From: Sporobacter sp038405045
GTDB taxonomy: Bacteria > Bacillota > Clostridia > Oscillospirales > Oscillospiraceae
DNA length: 64,000 bases
Reading direction: 5' to 3'
Assembly: GCA_038405045.1 (NCBI GenBank)
Contig: JBBZIV010000001.1
Location: 620,001 to 684,000, forward strand
Positions 55,844-63,654 of the stretch are shown here, in pieces. How positions within the stretch are numbered: position 1 is the first letter of the stretch; the number at the start of each line of letters is the position of its first letter. The position numbers and the translations under genes were made by a program. A model generated the notes under the pieces. The model was not told the origin of the DNA, did no database searches, and worked only from the letters and a program-made list of their open reading frames with translations.

Positions 55844-57136
55844 GTGACTGTTATCGATACCCCCAAGGAAAAAGAAAAAGCCGTACTTGTCGGGCTGAAT
55901 GCCGACAGCATGGCCGTCTCCGAGCGCTCGACGGACGATAGTATGGACGAGCTCGAAGCGCTTTTAGAGACGGCCGGCGGCGTCGCCGTCGGCCGTGTTC
56001 TTCAAAACCGGCAGACGCCGGAGCCGCGCACGTTCATTGGTGACGGCAAGGTTCGGGAGGTCAAGGCGCTTTTAGATGCAGCGGGCGCGACGCTGGCCGT
56101 TTTTGACAACGAGCTGTCGCCTTCGCAGATGCGTGCCCTGTCGGAGGATCTAGCCGTGCGCGTTCTCGACCGTTCGTCGCTCATTCTTGATATTTTTGCC
56201 CAGCGCGCGCGCACACGCGAAGGCCGCCTGCAGGTGGAGCTGGCGCAGTACAAGTACCTGCTTCCGCGTTTGACCGGCATGTGGACGCATCTAGAGCGCC
56301 AAGCCGGGACATCAGCGCCCATCGGCACGCGCGGCCCCGGTGAAACACAGCTTGAAACGGACCGCCGTCACATCCGCCGGAAGATCGCGAAGCTGGAGGA
56401 GGAGCTCGAGGCTGTCCGTCAGATACGCGCCACGCAGCGCCGCCGTCGTGAGAAAAACGGCGTCCCTGTCGTCGCGCTCGTCGGCTATACGAACGCCGGG
56501 AAGTCAACGCTTCTCAACAGTCTCACGCAGGCGGATATTCCGGCACAAGACAGGCTGTTTGACACGCTGGACACAACAACGCGCCACCTGAAAATCAGCG
56601 ACACGCTGGAGGTGCTTGTGTCCGATACAGTCGGGTTTATCCGCAAGCTGCCGCACCATCTCGTTGAGGCCTTTAAAGCGACGCTGGAGGAGCTGCAGTA
56701 TGCCGACCTGCTCCTGCACGTTATCGATGCGTCAAGTCCCCTCTGGATTGACCAGGCCCGTGTTGTTGACGCGCTGATATTAGAGCTTGGCGCGGAGGAG
56801 ACGCCAAGGCTTGAAGTGTTCAATAAGTGTGACAAAGCACAAAGTGTCACGCATCCAAAGGGCAGCGACATGGTGGATATCTCCGCGCGTACCGGTGAAG
56901 GCGTTGAGGCGCTGCTTCAAAAGATCGAGGAGATATTAGAAAAGAAAAAGAAAAAGGTCACGTTGCGCCTGCCGTATGAGCAGGGCGGCATTGTCGAAAT
57001 GCTCCATCGAGAGGCTTCGGTGACCCGTCTTTCTTATCTGGACGACTGCATTGAAATCGAAGCCGTCTTAAATCCAGAGACGTACGGCAGGTTGCAGGGC
57101 TTTATGATGGACGAGCCTACAACGGCAAAGGAGTAA
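55844..57136 (+). CDS. hflX: GTPase HflX
   Basis: Ribosome-associated GTPase that splits stalled or heat-damaged 70S ribosomes. 430 residues: N-terminal HflX domain (ETAGGVAVGRVLQNRQTP, FIGDGKVREVKALLDAAGA, VFDNELSPSQMRALSE), the linker PIGTRGPGETQLETDRR, then the G domain with G1 GYTNAGKSTLLN, G3 VSDTVGFIRKLPH and G4 NKCD. The start is unclear: the GTG at 55844 has no good site upstream because AGCAGGTG overlaps it, and the next in-frame ATG would remove part of the domain. Confidence 0.94.
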   Translation: MTVIDTPKEKEKAVLVGLNADSMAVSERSTDDSMDELEALLETAGGVAVGRVLQNRQTPEPRTFIGDGKVREVKALLDAAGATLAVFDNELSPSQMRALSEDLAVRVLDRSSLILDIFAQRARTREGRLQVELAQYKYLLPRLTGMWTHLERQAGTSAPIGTRGPGETQLETDRRHIRRKIAKLEEELEAVRQIRATQRRRREKNGVPVVALVGYTNAGKSTLLNSLTQADIPAQDRLFDTLDTTTRHLKISDTLEVLVSDTVGFIRKLPHHLVEAFKATLEELQYADLLLHVIDASSPLWIDQARVVDALILELGAEETPRLEVFNKCDKAQSVTHPKGSDMVDISARTGEGVEALLQKIEEILEKKKKKVTLRLPYEQGGIVEMLHREASVTRLSYLDDCIEIEAVLNPETYGRLQGFMMDEPTTAKE

Positions 57137-57140
57137 ACGT

Positions 57141-57779
57141 GTGGCGTATTTGACGCCGTCCGGCTATGGCTTGGGCGAGCTGACTGAAAAGAGATCCCGG
57201 TTTATCGGTGAAGTTTGGCCCATTGAGACGGAATCGGCGGCCAAAGCGCAGCTTGACGCTGTCAAATCGGCGCATCACGACGCCCGCCATCACTGCTGGT
57301 GCTATATCCTGCGGGCCGGCACCGTTGTGCGCTATTCGGACGACGGCGAGCCGCAGGGCTCGGCCGGCCTGCCCATGCTAGAGGTCTTTCGGCGCGGTGG
57401 CATTGAAAATGTTCTCTGCGTTGTCACGCGGTATTTCGGCGGCATTTTATTAGGAACGGGCGGCCTGACGCGGGCCTACTCAAAGGCTGCAAAATTGGCG
57501 CTTGATGCTGCCGGAATTGCCGGGATGCGCCAGATGGCTGTTGTTGAGCTTGCTTGCCCGTATCATCTGTTTGACCGAATAAAAATCGAGATTGAAGTAT
57601 TTTCCGGCCATATGGACAGTGCCCAATATGGGGCCGATATTGCTATAACCGCAGCGTTTACCGAAGACAAAGCTCCACTTTTTTTGATTCGCCTTTCGGA
57701 CGTGACGGCCGGTGCCGTTACCGGGCACATCACTGGAAGGCGGGAAATGGCAGTTGAAATCTCGGCAATAGAAGGATAA
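57141..57779 (+). CDS. IMPACT/YigZ family protein
   Basis: 212-residue member of the UPF0029/IMPACT family: KRSRFIGEVWPIETE, HHDARHHCWCYILRAG, YSDDGEPQGSAGLPMLEV and VVTRYFGGILLGTGGLTRAYS are the family core; the C-terminal ~75 residues form the DUF1949 domain. The GTG start has AAAGGAG upstream. It follows hflX by four bases, and both are translation-related, so the pair may act on ribosomes (inference). Confidence 0.93.
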   Translation: MAYLTPSGYGLGELTEKRSRFIGEVWPIETESAAKAQLDAVKSAHHDARHHCWCYILRAGTVVRYSDDGEPQGSAGLPMLEVFRRGGIENVLCVVTRYFGGILLGTGGLTRAYSKAAKLALDAAGIAGMRQMAVVELACPYHLFDRIKIEIEVFSGHMDSAQYGADIAITAAFTEDKAPLFLIRLSDVTAGAVTGHITGRREMAVEISAIEG

Positions 57780-57851
57780 TATCTTGACGCGGAAGTATCC
57801 TTATGTCATTTCGATGCTTCATTTTGGCGCAAAATAGATGAGGGGATTACC

Positions 57852-59150
57852 ATGCCGAACGACGATAAAGCGTTAAAAAATGAAAACAGATGGTACAAGC
57901 TCGATAACGCCGCCAAAATTTATCCGGCCGTGACCAACGCTAACCGCGCCAGCGTCTATCGGATGTCTGTAGAGCTGATGAAAAACGTCAATCCCAAAGT
58001 CTTGCAGACAGCGCTGACCCTGACGCTGCGTCGCTTTCCGACTTTTGATGTCCGGATGCAGCGCGGGCTTTTCTGGTATTATTTTGAGCATAACCCGGGA
58101 AGCGCGACCGTTTCTGAGGAATTAGCGCCAATCTGCAGGCCGGTCAACCTGCGCGAAACAAACGGTTATCTCTTCCGCGTCACGTATTATCATGCACGGA
58201 TCAGTCTGGAGGTCTTCCACGCCCTGTCGGACGGGACAGGTGCCATCACGTTTTTGAAAACGCTTGTCTATCATTATCTCACACTGACCGGCAGGCGGAT
58301 CGTTCCGGACGAGAGTATCGTTGCCGGAGAGCGCTGTCTGTCACACAGCGAAATTGAAGACAGCTTTCAAAAGTATTACGATCAGAAAGCCATCGGCAGC
58401 CGCGCGGAGGAGGTGGCCTATCAGGTTAAAGGAACGCGGATTCCGCCACAAAATCTCCGTGTGACACAGGGGATTATACCGCTCAATGCGTTTAAGCAGC
58501 TGGCCAAAGATGCCGGGGCAACAATTACTGAATATACAGCGGCGCTCATAATTGACGCCGTCTTTGAAACGCAGCTTAAAGGGCGCGGGCACAAGCATCC
58601 TGTCAAAGTGTCTATTCCTATCAATCTGAGAAAACACTTTCCGTCAACAACAATGCGCAACTTTACCTCTTATGTCAATGTGGGAATGACCTTCGGTGCC
58701 GGGCCATACGCGTTTGAAGAAATATTGGCTTCTGTCAAAGCGCAGATGCAAGACGGGATCAAAAAAGACAAGCTGATCGAAAGATTCGGCGCGAATGTCA
58801 GTGCCGAGCGCAGCCCTTTCATGCGATTGACGCCGCTGTTTTTAAAGAACATTGCGCTGAAAACAGCGTATACGCTGTATGGGGAGCGTCTGGTGACGTC
58901 CGTTTTATCAAATATTGGTGTCGTCACGATTCCGGAGTCGATGAAAGCCGATATTCGGCGTTTTAATTTCATTTTAGGCGCGCCCGTCATGAACGCTTTC
59001 AGCTGTGCCGTTTGCTCCTTTGATGGCAGTATGATTGTCTCGTTTTCGCGTGTGATGGAGGAGGCCGATATCGAGCGCTTTTTCTTTCGCTTTCTAGCTG
59101 CGCGCGGCTTGCAGATCGTCATTGAATCAAACAATGGAGACGGCTTATGA
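57852..59150 (+). CDS. Condensation/acyltransferase-fold protein
   Basis: 432-residue protein with an HxxxDG active-site motif, HALSDG (His123, Asp127), inside a strand-loop (ISLEVFHALSDGTGAITFLK) typical of the chloramphenicol-acetyltransferase-like fold: NRPS condensation domains, alcohol acetyltransferases and WES/PapA proteins. The second half has VKVSIPINLRKHFPSTTMRN and SNIGVVTIPE, the latticed C-terminal half of that fold. It overlaps a DUF6320 membrane protein, a pairing common in Firmicutes. Probably transfers an acyl group to an alcohol, amine or lipid; acceptor unknown. Confidence 0.85.
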   Translation: MPNDDKALKNENRWYKLDNAAKIYPAVTNANRASVYRMSVELMKNVNPKVLQTALTLTLRRFPTFDVRMQRGLFWYYFEHNPGSATVSEELAPICRPVNLRETNGYLFRVTYYHARISLEVFHALSDGTGAITFLKTLVYHYLTLTGRRIVPDESIVAGERCLSHSEIEDSFQKYYDQKAIGSRAEEVAYQVKGTRIPPQNLRVTQGIIPLNAFKQLAKDAGATITEYTAALIIDAVFETQLKGRGHKHPVKVSIPINLRKHFPSTTMRNFTSYVNVGMTFGAGPYAFEEILASVKAQMQDGIKKDKLIERFGANVSAERSPFMRLTPLFLKNIALKTAYTLYGERLVTSVLSNIGVVTIPESMKADIRRFNFILGAPVMNAFSCAVCSFDGSMIVSFSRVMEEADIERFFFRFLAARGLQIVIESNNGDGL

Positions 59151-59851
59151 AAAACTGTGAAAAATGCCGTGTGTCGGTCAACACACGATACGATTTCTGC
59201 CCGCTTTGTGGGATGCGTCTAGCCGCTCAGCCAAGTGAATCGGATCTTCCAAAAATGTCGGGATTACTGTCTGAGACGGCTCGGTATGATATTTATCCGC
59301 GTTATAACGGGAAGGCAAAATATAATCTCACGCTCCGTATTTTAGCGTTTTTATCGCTTTTTGCAGTGGCTTCAACACTTCTCATCAATCTCTTGACATA
59401 TCAGGGCATGCTGTGGTCGCTCCTCGTCACTGCCGGTATCGCCGTTTTCTGGGCCGCCGTTGTCTATCCGGTGACCGTTCACAAAAATATCGGCCATCAC
59501 ATTGCCGTCAACGCCGTCAGTGTTTGTGTCTTTTTCATCACGGCGCATTTTGTCGTTCGCGCGAAAGGGTGGAGCCTTGATTATGTCGTACCGTTTTTGT
59601 TCGTCGCGGCGACGACATTTATATCCCTTGTTATCCTTATCAAATGGATGAAATGGCGCGAATACGCCCTGTATCAGTTTATCACCATCATCTTAGGTCT
59701 TCTGCCGGTCATTTCCGTCCTTGCCCATCTCGTGACGACAGCCTGGCCCAGCCTCGTTTCTGCCGTCTATTCATTCCTCACGCTGCTTGCAATGTTTATT
59801 TTCGGCGACAAAAAGTATAAGAACGAGCTGATCAAGCGGTTTCACTTTTAA
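59147..59851 (+). CDS. DUF6320-type zinc-ribbon membrane protein
   Basis: 234-residue membrane protein. The N-terminus is a CxxC...CxxC zinc ribbon (Cys4, Cys7, Cys18, Cys21: NCEKCRVSVN, FCPLCGMRL). About residues 60-215 hold six to seven hydrophobic helices (ILAFLSLFAVASTLLINLL, SLLVTAGIAVFWAAVVYPV, YVVPFLFVAATTFISLVILI). The ATG overlaps the stop of the acyltransferase-like gene. The architecture matches DUF6320 (name from memory). A membrane partner for the acyltransferase is the simplest guess. Confidence 0.8.
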   Translation: MKNCEKCRVSVNTRYDFCPLCGMRLAAQPSESDLPKMSGLLSETARYDIYPRYNGKAKYNLTLRILAFLSLFAVASTLLINLLTYQGMLWSLLVTAGIAVFWAAVVYPVTVHKNIGHHIAVNAVSVCVFFITAHFVVRAKGWSLDYVVPFLFVAATTFISLVILIKWMKWREYALYQFITIILGLLPVISVLAHLVTTAWPSLVSAVYSFLTLLAMFIFGDKKYKNELIKRFHF

Positions 59852-59896
59852 CGTACCGAAATAATCGAAATTTGACCGCGAAAGTAAAATGCGGTG

Positions 59897-59925
59897 TTGC
59901 ATTGCGGTATGATTTATGGTATCAT
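59897..59925 (+). promoter_or_regulatory. Promoter of tRNA-Pro
   Basis: TTGCAT (59897-59902), 17-nt spacer, TATCAT (59920-59925), 24 nt before the tRNA. Confidence 0.6.
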
Positions 59926-59948
59926 CATTGAGCGTCTAAATTGAATAG

Positions 59949-60021
59949 CCGGGTGTGGCGCAGTTGGTAGCGCGCTTGACTGGGGGTCAAGAGGCCGCAA
60001 GTTCAAGTCTTGTCACTCGGA
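59949..60021 (+). tRNA. tRNA-Pro (anticodon GGG)
   Basis: Acceptor stem CCGGGTG / CACTCGG (one G-T), D-arm GGCGCAGTTGGTAGCGC, anticodon stem CTTGA/TCAAG with loop CTGGGGG, T-arm AAGTTCAAGTCTT, discriminator A. The CCA end is not encoded (CTG follows), unlike the two serine tRNAs. Confidence 0.93.
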
Positions 60022-60023
60022 CT

Positions 60024-60066
60024 GAAAAAGGAAGCAGATCCTGAGCGGAACTGCTTCCTTTTCATT
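60024..60066 (+). terminator. Terminator of tRNA-Pro
   Basis: Twelve-base-pair stem AAAAGGAAGCAG / CTGCTTCCTTTT (60026-60037 / 60051-60062) with a 13-nt loop and T-rich tail. Confidence 0.9.
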
Positions 60067-60133
60067 TTTATTAATGATATAATGCCGAAAACAGTGGCAT
60101 ACTGAAACAAACTATGGACTTTTGGAGGCGCTT

Positions 60134-60547
60134 ATGTCAGTCGGAAATTATCTGTATTTTCAAGGGAACTGCCGTGAGGCGGTCACGTTTTACGCCGACG
60201 TTTTTAAAACGGAGCCGGCACGCTTCATGACGTATGGTGATATCCCGGGGGGCGGCGGGGAGATGCCGGAGGCGATGAAAAAGCTGGTGCTGCATGCCGA
60301 CCTTGAAATCGGCGGCGGCCTTGTAATGTTTTCAGACGCCACGCCCGACAGACCTGTCACTTTTGGCAATAATATCAGTGTCATCGTCGGTCTGAAAAAT
60401 GAGGATGCTGTCAAAGCGGTCTATATGAAGCTTAAAGAGGGCGGGGAAGTTATTATGGCCCTTCAGGAGACGTTCTTCAGCAAGTGCTATGCTTATCTGA
60501 AAGACCGCTTCGGCGTGAACTGGCAGTTGACGCTTGAAAATGAATGA
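60134..60547 (+). CDS. VOC family protein, PhnB-like
   Basis: 137-residue glyoxalase/bleomycin-resistance-fold protein of the PhnB/DUF1338-like group: NYLYFQGNCREAVTFYADVF, KLVLHADLEIGGGLVMFSDA, NNISVIVGLKNEDAVKAVYMKL (split) and DRFGVNWQLTLENE with the terminal FGVNW motif. Usually dimeric; role unknown, possibly binding a small molecule. GGAGG lies five to six bases before the ATG at 60134. Transcribed after the tRNA-Pro terminator. Confidence 0.9.
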   Translation: MSVGNYLYFQGNCREAVTFYADVFKTEPARFMTYGDIPGGGGEMPEAMKKLVLHADLEIGGGLVMFSDATPDRPVTFGNNISVIVGLKNEDAVKAVYMKLKEGGEVIMALQETFFSKCYAYLKDRFGVNWQLTLENE

Positions 60548-60613
60548 AATCGTGTTGAAACATAGAAAATAAATGGTATACTGCGATTGAGATATAAATA
60601 AGGAGGCATGTAT

Positions 60614-60865
60614 ATGTCAAAAACTATTATGGGTGTCCAGCTGAAAAATCGCATGAAAGACGCCGCTGAATTCCAGACCATTTTGTCCAAGTACGGCTGC
60701 AGCATTCAAACGCGCATCGGCCTGCATGCGGCATCAGAAGACGCATGCAGTCCTTCCGGCGTGATCTTATTAGAATTTCTCGACGATGCCGACGGTGAGA
60801 TTGCAAAGCTCGAAGCGGAGCTAAAGAAATTTGATAACGTCTCCATGCAGAAAATGGTTTTCTAA
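60614..60865 (+). CDS. TM1266-like ACT-fold small protein
   Basis: 83-residue protein: IMGVQLKNRMKDAAEFQTIL, KYGCSIQTRIGLH, GVILLEFLDDADGEIAKLEAEL, FDNVSMQKMVF (terminal strand). The beta-alpha-beta pattern and IQTRIGL block match the TM1266 family, annotated as a putative regulator of the iron-only hydrogenase system. No hydrogenase genes are nearby, so that role is not supported by context. AAGGAGG precedes the ATG at 60614 by nine bases; an ATG at 60608 abuts the site. Followed by a bidirectional terminator. Confidence 0.75.
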   Translation: MSKTIMGVQLKNRMKDAAEFQTILSKYGCSIQTRIGLHAASEDACSPSGVILLEFLDDADGEIAKLEAELKKFDNVSMQKMVF

Positions 60866-60882
60866 AAACGCTTTTCAGACAA

Positions 60883-60928
60883 TAAAAAGATTCTTCACAG
60901 GTTTTGCCCCGTGAAGAATCTTTTATTA
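60883..60928. terminator. Bidirectional terminator between the TM1266-like gene and pfp
   Basis: Fourteen-base-pair stem AAAAGATTCTTCAC / GTGAAGAATCTTTT (60885-60898 / 60911-60924). Its GATTCTTC block resembles the arms of the repeat at 46575-46647. Confidence 0.9.
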
Positions 60929-60935
60929 ATTGACG

Positions 60936-62177
60936 TTATTGCACACGCACTTTTTTAAGATGCGCGAAACGCGGCAGGCCGTTTTCAACGGCGCGTGTGT
61001 TCTCACCTTGAATGAGCGGCAGGGCATACTCGATAAAGTCGTTTGTGACGTTGTTGCCTTCGGCGTTAATCCAGTCGCGCGGAACCTTTTTCTCCGCATT
61101 GGCCACGATGGAAAGGGGTTGCAATATCAACTTGCAGACGTACTGGCCGTTTTCAGAGCCGCGCTCAAACGCCACCATTTTGCCTGTCTCACCGGCGATG
61201 GCGCACGATACGGCGTGACGCCCAGCCGCTGTGGCCTCGTCAATGTCCGTCTGGGATGCCAGATGCGCCCCGCAGCGCTGTAAAAGGCTGAGTTCAATAG
61301 CGCGGACTTTTGAGCCGGTATGGAGCTTTACAAGGCCCGCCAGCGTCGCGGCAAGCCCGCCGAGCTGAACGTGTCCGAACCCGTCGGTGGAGGAGACCTT
61401 CGCCTCGGAGACAAACGTCCCGTCGGCATAGTGCACGCCTTCGGAAACAGCGATGAGGCACTTGTTTTTCTCGGCGTAAATGCGGGAGACGTCCGACATG
61501 AAGTGTTCCATGTTGAAGTCAACCTCCGGGAGATAGATGAGGTCCGGCGGCGCGCAGGAAATGGTGGCAAGCGCCGCGGCACCCGTGAGCCAGCCCGCGT
61601 GACGCCCCATGATTTCAACGACCGTGACCGTTCCGACATCGTAAACGTGCGTGTCCTTGCAAACCTCGGCGACGGAAGTCGCTATGTATTTGGCGGCGCT
61701 GCCGTAGCCGGGGCAGTGGTCGGTGCCGCACAAGTCGTTGTCAATCGTTTTCGGAATGCCCATGACGCGGCAGTCATAACCTGATTTCTCCATGAAGCGG
61801 CTGACCTTGGCGCACGTGTCCATCGAGTCGTTGCCGCCGTTATAAAAGAAATACCGGATGTTGTATTTTTTAAAAATCTCAAGGATACGCTGGTAATCCG
61901 TGTCGTCTTTTTCAGGATCGGCCATTTTGTAGCGGCAGGAGCCGAGTTCGCTGGAGGGCGTATTGCGTAAAAGCTCCAGTTCAAAAAGGTCTTCCTGCCC
62001 CATATCGTAAAGCGTATCGTTTAAAATGCCCATAATACCGTGTGCCGCGCCGTAAACGGCGGTGATTTCGGGCGCGTCAAGGCTTGCTTTGATAACGCCG
62101 TAAGCGCTGGCGTTAATAACGGCGGTGGGGCCGCCGGACTGGGCGAAAACGCAGGCGCCCGTCAGTGTATTTGCCAT
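60936..62177 (-). CDS. Pyrophosphate-dependent phosphofructokinase
   Basis: 413-residue phosphofructokinase of glycolysis. The N-terminal FAQSGGPTAVINASAYGVI and the active-site blocks FFYNGGNDSMDTCAKV and MGIPKTIDNDLCGTDHCPGYGSA (split) are clear. In GGNDS the residue corresponding to the ATP-enzyme Gly is Asp, and PKTIDND has the extra Lys; both features mark the PPi-using type, which is reversible and common in anaerobes. IMGRHAGWLTGAAAL is the substrate loop. Convergent to the upstream gene and divergent from fba, its glycolytic neighbour. Confidence 0.92.
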   Translation of the reverse strand: MANTLTGACVFAQSGGPTAVINASAYGVIKASLDAPEITAVYGAAHGIMGILNDTLYDMGQEDLFELELLRNTPSSELGSCRYKMADPEKDDTDYQRILEIFKKYNIRYFFYNGGNDSMDTCAKVSRFMEKSGYDCRVMGIPKTIDNDLCGTDHCPGYGSAAKYIATSVAEVCKDTHVYDVGTVTVVEIMGRHAGWLTGAAALATISCAPPDLIYLPEVDFNMEHFMSDVSRIYAEKNKCLIAVSEGVHYADGTFVSEAKVSSTDGFGHVQLGGLAATLAGLVKLHTGSKVRAIELSLLQRCGAHLASQTDIDEATAAGRHAVSCAIAGETGKMVAFERGSENGQYVCKLILQPLSIVANAEKKVPRDWINAEGNNVTNDFIEYALPLIQGENTRAVENGLPRFAHLKKVRVQ

Positions 62178-62262
62178 AAGTTACCTCCAGAGTATCACAT
62201 CAATCGCTTCATACTATCATAATGGCGGCCTAAAATCAAACGGGAAATACGACCCGTTTGTC

Positions 62263-62290
62263 TTGAAATGCGTTAAAATTGTGGTAAAAT
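62263..62290 (+). promoter_or_regulatory. Promoter of fba
   Basis: TTGAAA (62263-62268), 16-nt spacer, TAAAAT (62285-62290), 38 nt before the fba start. Confidence 0.6.
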
Positions 62291-62328
62291 AATGCAGGAG
62301 AAAAAACCTTCTGAAAGGGGAATATATC

Positions 62329-63264
62329 GTGCCGATTGTCACGTCAAAGGACATGTTTCAAAAGGCTTACGACGGCGGCTATGCCATCGGGGCTTTCAAC
62401 GTCAATAACATGGAAATAATTCAGGGAATCACAGAGGCGGCATCAGAAGTGCGCGCGCCTTTGATTCTGCAGGTTTCCGCCGGGGCGCGCAAATACGCCA
62501 AGCACGTCTACCTCATGAAGCTCATCGAAGCGGCGGAGGCCGATACAGGCCTGCCTATCTGCGTCCACCTGGACCACGGCGAGAGCTTTGACGTCTGCAA
62601 GTCCTGCATTGACGGCGGCTTCACCTCCGTCATGTTTGACGGCTCGAAGCATTCGTTTGAAGAGAACATCCGTTTAACGCGCGAAGTCGTCCAATACGCG
62701 CACGACCGCGGCGTCGTCGTCGAAGGGGAGCTGGGCAAGCTCGCCGGAATTGAAGACGATGTGAACGTCTCTGATGAAGACGCCTCGTTTACCCATCCGG
62801 GCGAGGTGGAGGAATTCGTGACAAAAACAGGCGTTGACTCGCTCGCTATCGCCATTGGGACGAGTCACGGTGCGTACAAGTTCAAGCCGGGCCAGACGCC
62901 GCGCCTGCGGTTTGATATTCTGGAGGAGGTCGGCCGCCGTCTGCCGGGATTCCCGATCGTTTTGCACGGGGCGTCCTCCGTTATTCCGGAACTTGTCAAA
63001 ATCATTAACGACAACGGCGGCGCGATGCCGGACGCCGTCGGCATTCCAGAAGATATGCTGCGGCAGGCGGCGAAAATGGCCGTCTGCAAGATTAATATCG
63101 ATTCCGACCTGCGCCTTGCCATGACGGCGGGTATCCGCCAGCATATGGCGCAGAATCCGTCCCATTTTGACCCGCGTCAGTACCTCACACCGGGGCGTGA
63201 CAACATAAGGGCGCTCGTTAGAAATAAGCTCATAAGCGTCCTCGGGTGCGACGGCAAAGCCTAA
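62329..63264 (+). CDS. fba: Class II fructose-bisphosphate aldolase
   Basis: Zinc-dependent aldolase splitting fructose-1,6-bisphosphate, 311 residues. Blocks are GYAIGAFNVNNMEIIQGI, LPICVHLDHGESFDVCKS (zinc/substrate loop), GFTSVMFDGSKHSFEENI, VVVEGELGKLAGIEDDV, AIGTSHGAYKFKPGQTPRL (split) and IVLHGASSVI, KINIDSDLRLAM. The start is GTG, seven to eight bases after AAAGGGGA. It is divergent from the PPi-PFK gene, the preceding step of glycolysis. Confidence 0.95.
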   Translation: MPIVTSKDMFQKAYDGGYAIGAFNVNNMEIIQGITEAASEVRAPLILQVSAGARKYAKHVYLMKLIEAAEADTGLPICVHLDHGESFDVCKSCIDGGFTSVMFDGSKHSFEENIRLTREVVQYAHDRGVVVEGELGKLAGIEDDVNVSDEDASFTHPGEVEEFVTKTGVDSLAIAIGTSHGAYKFKPGQTPRLRFDILEEVGRRLPGFPIVLHGASSVIPELVKIINDNGGAMPDAVGIPEDMLRQAAKMAVCKINIDSDLRLAMTAGIRQHMAQNPSHFDPRQYLTPGRDNIRALVRNKLISVLGCDGKA

Positions 63265-63267
63265 AAA

Positions 63268-63305
63268 ACAAAAAGGATGAGGCTTCTGCCTCATCCTTTT
63301 TTTAC
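63268..63305. terminator. Bidirectional terminator between fba and the GIY-YIG gene
   Basis: Fourteen-base-pair stem AAAAAGGATGAGGC / GCCTCATCCTTTTT (63270-63283 / 63288-63301) with a TTCT loop. Confidence 0.92.
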
Positions 63306-63308
63306 GCG

Positions 63309-63653
63309 TCAGTAGAGCAGATCGAGCGAAAATTTGTCTCGCCACAGCTCTTTTAAAACATTTATATCGTCACGAAATTGTTCGGCCGTCTGGGTGTTGC
63401 TTTTATCGAGTGTTTCCAATACTTCAAAAGTAAAAGCACCGGCAGAATCTTTATCCCAGTACGCCTTGAGCTTGGGGGTTACGCAGGAGTTCATTTGCTT
63501 TGCAAATTCAAAGCGGTTTTGCGCCGCCTGAATGTCGGGTGCGGCGTCTAAAAGCACCATGCCGGTGATGGTGTTTTTGATGATATAAACACCGCCTGTC
63601 TGCTGGCGCTCCTTATAATCGGTAATTTGCTGTTTTCGGTGCTCTTTATCCAT
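63309..63653 (-). CDS. GIY-YIG nuclease family protein
   Basis: 114-residue protein with a GIY-YIG-like start, GGVYIIKNTITGMVLLDAAPD, and the conserved Arg and Asn further on (QNRFEFAKQMNSC). The length and the weak catalytic spacing are those of a short GIY-YIG-like family common in Clostridia, some of which may be non-catalytic. The ATG at 63653 starts one base after the stop of the upstream gene, with AAAGGAA 13 bases away; a TTG at 63665 is possible. Forms an operon with the partial gene at the window edge. Confidence 0.8.
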   Translation of the reverse strand: MDKEHRKQQITDYKERQQTGGVYIIKNTITGMVLLDAAPDIQAAQNRFEFAKQMNSCVTPKLKAYWDKDSAGAFTFEVLETLDKSNTQTAEQFRDDINVLKELWRDKFSLDLLY

Positions 63654-63654
63654 T

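Noticed and set aside
62674..63345. 223-codon minus-strand frame
   Set aside because: Antisense to the class II aldolase and runs through the terminator.
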